42,064 nucleotides of DNA from an uncultured Actinomycetes bacterium (GTDB lineage: Bacteria; Actinomycetota; Actinomycetes; Nanopelagicales; Nanopelagicaceae), in the NCBI GenBank assembly GCA_903852815.1, contig CAINRW010000093.1, positions 1-42,064 on the forward strand, in the 5' to 3' direction. The notes below the pieces were generated by a model, which was not told where the DNA came from, made no database searches, and saw nothing but the letters and a program-made list of their open reading frames with translations. Shown piece by piece: positions 37,427 to 42,064 of this stretch. Made by a program: the position numbers and the translations under genes. Each line of letters begins with the position of its first letter. Within the stretch, counting starts at the first letter, position 1.

Positions 37427-38785
37427 TTGTCTACTTCATACGATGTAATCAACCCTTCCAATGAACAGATCGTTAAGAATGTTCCCCTTTTAGATTTGGA
37501 ACAAACCGATGCAGTCATTGCTAAGGCGCATAAAGCTTTTGAAAGTTGGAGAAATGTTGCTCCAGGTGAGCGGGCTCGTTTACTTCGTGCATTCTCTCAA
37601 GTTGTTACCGAGCATCGTGAAGAACTAGCTCAACTTGAAATCACAAATGCCGGACATACTCGCGGTAATGCACTATGGGAAGCTGACAATGTTGCCAACA
37701 CATTGATGTATTACTCCGCCGCACCTGAGCGTTTATTCGGCCGCCAAATTCCAGTTCCTGGTGGTGTAGATATAACCTTTAAAGAACCACTGGGAGTAGT
37801 TGGAATTATTGTTCCGTGGAACTTTCCTATGCCAATTGCAGGGTGGGGTTTTGCTCCAGCCCTTGCTGCCGGCAACACTGTTGTCTTAAAACCTGCCGAA
37901 TACACACCATTAACTGCGATTCGCCTCGGTGAATTAGCCCTGCTTGCCGGAATTCCTGAAGGCGTACTCAACATCTTGCCTGGAAAAGGAAGTGTTGTTG
38001 GAAATCGATTTGTTACCCATCCTTTGGTTCGAAAAGTTGGCTTCACCGGCTCAACAACAGTTGGTAAGCAAATTATGGCTGGCTGCGCAGATCAAGTGAA
38101 GCGAGTTACTTTAGAACTTGGTGGCAAGAGTGCCAATGTGATTTTTGCCGATGCCGATATTGCTAAAGCAGCTGCTGGTGCCCCTGGCGCAGTCTTTGAT
38201 AATGCCGGTCAAGATTGTTGCGCGCGTTCACGCATTCTTGTTCAAAAATCTGCCTTCGATTCTTTTATGGAACATTTCGAAGTTGCCGTTAAGAAGTTCC
38301 GAGTTGAAGATCCAAATTTAGCAACTGCTGAAATGGGTCCGCTGATTTCAAAAAAGCAGTTCGATGTTGTTGAGTCATATCTCGATGAAGAGATTGCTTT
38401 CCAAGGCTCGGCACCTTCTGGTCCTGGATATTGGATGCCGCCAACAGTGCTGCTGGCAAAGAATGCACAAGCTAGATCATGGCGCGAGGAGATTTTTGGT
38501 CCAGTTGTCTCTGTCTTAACTTTTGAGGATGAAGCCGAAGCTATCGCACTTGCCAATGACAGCGAATACGGATTATCTGGTTCGATTTGGACGCGCGATA
38601 TCGGGCGTGCACTTCGAGTCTCACGTGCAATTGAAACCGGTGCACTGTCAGTTAATTCCAACTCATCTGTTCGTTTCTGGACACCATTCGGTGGCTTTAA
38701 ACAATCTGGTTTAGGTCGTGGTTTAGGACCGGATGCAGTTGATGCTTACACCGAACTAAAGAACGTCTTTATCTCTAACGACTAA
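37427..38785 (+). CDS. NAD(P)-dependent aldehyde dehydrogenase
   Basis: PLGVVGIIVPWNFPMPIAGWGFAPALAAGNTVVLKPAEYTPLTA; GFTGSTTVGK; LELGGKSANVIFADADI; NAGQDCCARSRILVQ. Confidence 0.95.
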   Translation: MSTSYDVINPSNEQIVKNVPLLDLEQTDAVIAKAHKAFESWRNVAPGERARLLRAFSQVVTEHREELAQLEITNAGHTRGNALWEADNVANTLMYYSAAPERLFGRQIPVPGGVDITFKEPLGVVGIIVPWNFPMPIAGWGFAPALAAGNTVVLKPAEYTPLTAIRLGELALLAGIPEGVLNILPGKGSVVGNRFVTHPLVRKVGFTGSTTVGKQIMAGCADQVKRVTLELGGKSANVIFADADIAKAAAGAPGAVFDNAGQDCCARSRILVQKSAFDSFMEHFEVAVKKFRVEDPNLATAEMGPLISKKQFDVVESYLDEEIAFQGSAPSGPGYWMPPTVLLAKNAQARSWREEIFGPVVSVLTFEDEAEAIALANDSEYGLSGSIWTRDIGRALRVSRAIETGALSVNSNSSVRFWTPFGGFKQSGLGRGLGPDAVDAYTELKNVFISND

Positions 38786-39514
38786 TTAGATTGTGCGTAT
38801 TGGCGCGGTTGCGATTCGATCAAGAAATTGATCAACTAAATCGTAACCGCGCTGATTGCTTTCTGCCTCAAGTTCGCGAGTTTTAGCACGAAGCTCTTCA
38901 ACGACAACGCCTTCAGATTCAACTTCGACGCATCCGCCTTCCATTGCAAGCCACATATCTAAAACTTCTAAATCTATTTCAGGATGAAACTGCAAACCTA
39001 AAGTGCGGCCAAAGTGATATGCCTGAGGACACAATTGAGTGCGGGCGATTTCAACTGCTCCAGGCGGAACAGTGAAACGATCCCAGTGGTATTGGAACCA
39101 AGGACCTGTTGGAATTAAAGTTTCATCAACGCTCTCAACTTCATACCAGCCAAGTTCGGCATGTGGTGATCTAGAGACACTTCCACCTAGAACGCGCGAC
39201 ATAAGTTGCCCGCCAAAACAAATTCCAAGCACTGGAATTCCAGCGTTGTGCACTTCACGCATTTTCGCTAACTCAGGAAGTAACCAGTTACCAATTCCAT
39301 TATCGTCATAGGCCGCATATGGGGCGCCCATAACCACCACAACATCAAAGCCAAGTAGATCCGGCCACTCAACAGTGACATTTGGTTTATTTGCATGTTC
39401 TTCATCAACGATTATGAATCGGGTTATTTCGTAACCACGCTTTTCAAATTGTCGCCAAATAGGGCCTCCGGCAGAGACATGGTCATGCTCGATGAAAATT
39501 ACACGTTTGGACAT
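38786..39514 (-). CDS. Type 1 (class I) glutamine amidotransferase
   Basis: VLGICFGGQLMSRVLGGSVSRSPHAELGWYEV nucleophile elbow; GRTLGLQFHPEID. Confidence 0.9.
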   Translation of the reverse strand: MSKRVIFIEHDHVSAGGPIWRQFEKRGYEITRFIIVDEEHANKPNVTVEWPDLLGFDVVVVMGAPYAAYDDNGIGNWLLPELAKMREVHNAGIPVLGICFGGQLMSRVLGGSVSRSPHAELGWYEVESVDETLIPTGPWFQYHWDRFTVPPGAVEIARTQLCPQAYHFGRTLGLQFHPEIDLEVLDMWLAMEGGCVEVESEGVVVEELRAKTRELEAESNQRGYDLVDQFLDRIATAPIRTI

Positions 39515-39525
39515 AGCAGCAGATA

Positions 39526-40494
39526 CTACTTAATGATGCGTAAAGGTTCTTGTCCACGAGCAATTAGTCGTTCAAAATAAATTTCGCGCTTTTCATTGAA
39601 GCGGTTCGACTCTTCGGTGGTCTTGGCCAAGAACGCGGCAAGTTCATCGCGCGCAGCTAAGCCATCGCCACTGAGATCAGTTCGATCGAAAACATTCCAC
39701 GCGCGAAGAACCGGGGCTACAACTTCTTCTAAATGTTGCTGCATGTCATAGATTCCAGCTAAAGCAATCTGCACAGCTTTACGGCTAAAGCCTGGCATAT
39801 TGGCACCTGGCATATCGAAATTTGTAACAACATCGGCGATTGCCCGCATCGATGCATTTGGCTCCATATCAAGGGCCGCGCCTAAAGTATTACGATAAAA
39901 AAGCATATGCAGGTTCTCATCTAGTGACACGCGCTGCATCATGCTTTCGGCAATTGGATCATCGGAAATCTTGCCAGTGTTGCGGTGTGAAATTCTGGTC
40001 GCCAACTCTTGGAAAGAAACGTAGGCAATAGTGTGCAACATGTCATTTTCATAAGGCGTCTGATAACCCAAAGACATATGCGCCATGCGCAAATCTTCAA
40101 GTTCATATGGATCCACACCACGCGTTGCCATTAAGTAATCGCGAATAACAATGCTGTGACGCGCTTCTTCGGCCGTCCAGCGTTCAATCCATGTGCCCCA
40201 CGCACCATCGCGGCCCATCGATAGGGCGATTTCAGTGTGGTAACTCGGCAAATTATCTTCAGTTAATAAATTCAAAACGAGAGAATCTTGAGCAACTGGG
40301 GTAAGTCGGGAATCTTTAGCTTCCCAAGCATCACCATTGAGTGGACCTGCAAAGTCTCGTCCTTCAGACCATGGGACATACTCATGGGGATACCAATTCT
40401 TTTGAACTTTTAAATGGCGCTCCAATTCAACAGCAACGACGGGCTCTAGATCTCGAATGAGACGGGCTTGAATGGCTTTGCTGTCATACGTCAT
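39526..40494 (-). CDS. Acyl-[acyl-carrier-protein] desaturase (soluble diiron)
   Basis: EARHSIVIRDYLMATRG and DENLHMLFYRNTL diiron motifs; WYPHEYVPWSEGRDF. Confidence 0.88.
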   Translation of the reverse strand: MTYDSKAIQARLIRDLEPVVAVELERHLKVQKNWYPHEYVPWSEGRDFAGPLNGDAWEAKDSRLTPVAQDSLVLNLLTEDNLPSYHTEIALSMGRDGAWGTWIERWTAEEARHSIVIRDYLMATRGVDPYELEDLRMAHMSLGYQTPYENDMLHTIAYVSFQELATRISHRNTGKISDDPIAESMMQRVSLDENLHMLFYRNTLGAALDMEPNASMRAIADVVTNFDMPGANMPGFSRKAVQIALAGIYDMQQHLEEVVAPVLRAWNVFDRTDLSGDGLAARDELAAFLAKTTEESNRFNEKREIYFERLIARGQEPLRIIK

Positions 40495-40532
40495 GGGCCC
40501 AACGCTACGGTAAAACGCGGGTTACTGACGAG

Positions 40533-41201
40533 TTAGAAATTGTTTTTTGCACGCTCAATTGCTTGTGCTGCACGCCACTTTGCAATCTCTGCGTGATTGC
40601 CACTTAACAAAATCTCAGGGACCGAGATTTCGCGCCATTTCTGTGGTTTTGTAAAGTTTGGATATTCTAAATAGCCCTCTGAATTATGTGATTCTTCGGC
40701 CAGCGATTCTGGATTTCCAAGAACTCCGGGAATTAATCGGGTTATCGCTTCAATCATTACAAGGGATGCAACTTCTCCCCCACCTAATACGTAATCTCCA
40801 ATAGAGACTTCATGTACTCGATGACCTTTGGATAGATAATATTGGCGAACCCGATCATCAATTCCTTCATAACGACCACAAGCAAAGACTAAGTGCGACG
40901 CGCGTGAAAATTCTTGCGCCATTGGCTGATTAAAACGTTTTCCTGCTGGCGTCAAAATTATTAAGTCACTATCGGGGGTCAACAAAGCATCTAACGCTTG
41001 ACCCCAAACTTCGGGCATCATCACCATTCCAGCTCCGCCACCATAGGGAGTGTCATCAACTTGATTGTGCACATTAGTTGAATGTTGACGTAAGTCGTGG
41101 ACACCAAATTCTAGTAATCCAATAGCTGCAGCTTTTCCCAAAAGTGAGAGTTGAAGTGGGGCAAAGTAATCAGGAAAAATCGTTACCGCATCGATTTTCA
41201 C
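40533..41201 (-). CDS. trmD: tRNA (guanine-N1)-methyltransferase
   Basis: MKIDAVTIFPDYFAPLQLSLLGKA; CGRYEGIDDRV; VHEVSIGDYVLGGGEVASLVMIEAITRLIPGVLG. Confidence 0.97.
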   Translation of the reverse strand: MKIDAVTIFPDYFAPLQLSLLGKAAAIGLLEFGVHDLRQHSTNVHNQVDDTPYGGGAGMVMMPEVWGQALDALLTPDSDLIILTPAGKRFNQPMAQEFSRASHLVFACGRYEGIDDRVRQYYLSKGHRVHEVSIGDYVLGGGEVASLVMIEAITRLIPGVLGNPESLAEESHNSEGYLEYPNFTKPQKWREISVPEILLSGNHAEIAKWRAAQAIERAKNNF

Positions 41202-41594
41202 TATAAAGATCCAGAAATCTCGGGTGGGACTACAACAACTTTTTTATTCAAAATATCGACCACTGGAACTAATTGATGAACGAAAGGAATGAGAATCTCA
41301 CCGGTTTGCGTGTTGATCGCTAGCAAATCCTGACCTGGCAAATTAACTACATCAGTTACTTCACCGATTTTTTCACCAGTCTCTAGGTGTGCAGCGCAAC
41401 CAATTAACTGTAGGACGTGGTAATCATCCTCATCAATACCTGGTTCATTAATATCTACGTCGCAGTAAATTAAAGTGTCTCGAAGTTTTTCGATTTCATT
41501 TCGATTATTTATACCTTCAAAACCTAGAAGCAAAATTCCATTGTGCACGCGGCCTGAAATTATTTTTACATTTTGCGCCAAATGTCCCTCCTTC
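41201..41594 (-). pseudogene. rimM: Ribosome maturation factor RimM, N-terminus missing at an apparent sequence junction
   Basis: NVKIISGRVHNGILLLGFEGINNRNEIEKLRDTLIYC...HVLQLIGCAAHLETGEKIGEVTDVVNLPGQDLLAI...ILIPFVHQLVPVVD is RimM; the normal VGxIxxPHGIxGEV N-terminal segment is absent. Upper boundary approximate. Confidence 0.85.
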
Positions 41595-42064
41595 ATGTAC
41601 CTTAAATCATTACAGGTCAAACAGTTTAAATCCTACGAAGAGGCACAATTCGAGTTTATCCCGAACATAAATTGTATCGTAGGCGAAAACGGCATCGGCA
41701 AAACAAATTTATTAGACGCGATTCATTTTCTTTCCCTGACCAAAAGCGCACGGGGCATCGCGGATCCACTTTGCATCAAACATGACGCAGACTATTTCAT
41801 GGTACAAGGGAATTTTGTTTTTCTGGCCAATGAAGCTAATAAACAAGCGACCAGCGAAACTCAGATCATGTGCGCAGTACAAAAAGGCCATAAAAAATCG
41901 CTTTTGCGAGATCAAAAGCCCTATCCACGTTTGGCTGACCATATCGGGAATTTCCCCATTGTCCTCATGGATCCGCATGATACGGATATCGTACGAGAAG
42001 GAGGAGAGGAGCGAAGACGATTTTTTGATGGGATGATGTCGCAACTTGATCGGGCATTTTTGGA
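41595..42064 (+). CDS. recF: DNA replication/repair protein RecF, Bacteroidetes-like, 3' end cut by window edge
   Basis: My translation: MYLKSLQVKQFKSYEEAQFEFIPNINCIVGENGIGKTNLLDAIHFLSLTKSARG...IVLMDPHDTDIVREGGEERRRFFDGMMSQLDRAFL; Walker A GENGIGKTN. Not in the ORF track because it is open-ended. Confidence 0.9.
   Translation, partial: MYLKSLQVKQFKSYEEAQFEFIPNINCIVGENGIGKTNLLDAIHFLSLTKSARGIADPLCIKHDADYFMVQGNFVFLANEANKQATSETQIMCAVQKGHKKSLLRDQKPYPRLADHIGNFPIVLMDPHDTDIVREGGEERRRFFDGMMSQLDRAFL

Noticed and set aside
41595-42064. recF as a horizontally acquired gene
   Set aside because: It starts precisely where rimM is truncated, near the contig-like end of the window; a chimeric join is the simpler explanation until reads show otherwise.

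Overview
This window looks like a compact, mid/low-GC actinobacterial chromosome segment. The gene content resembles streamlined freshwater Actinobacteria, but that lineage call is inference. About 45 CDS are packed almost without spacers. They include a PadR regulator (cut by the left edge), a uracil permease, LysE, a Cas4-like PD-(D/E)XK protein, PlsC, an Idh/MocA oxidoreductase, a ROK kinase, an acyl-CoA synthetase, a very small NarL-type kinase with its regulator, a GT4 glycosyltransferase, an NlpC/P60 hydrolase, a RibD-C reductase and an EamA transporter. A conserved actinobacterial backbone follows: DUF3000-rnd-[efeU]-fadA-fadB-dxs-acn-TRAM methyltransferase-trkA-trkA-DUF3159-dut-PaaI-DUF3093-DUF4193. 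After it come hflX-dapF-miaA-miaB, a gamma-glutamylation-like amine catabolism cluster, an acyl-ACP desaturase, trmD and rimM. I see no tRNA, rRNA, CRISPR or mobile element. The observations most worth a second look are: (1) an abrupt junction near 41.57-41.59 kb, where rimM loses its N-terminus and a Bacteroidetes-like recF begins, most likely a chimera; (2) a consistent leaderless-promoter layout (TAnnnT 6-8 nt before the start codon) at 16 genes, including two back-to-back divergent promoters in 31-32 bp gaps; (3) convergent genes interlocked through shared TTAA/TTAG stop codons, with only one strong terminator in 42 kb; (4) a glycosyltransferase whose conserved N-terminus has no canonical start codon; (5) a puu-like cluster without an obvious oxidase. 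I found no convincing evidence for an entirely new multi-gene defence or mobile system.
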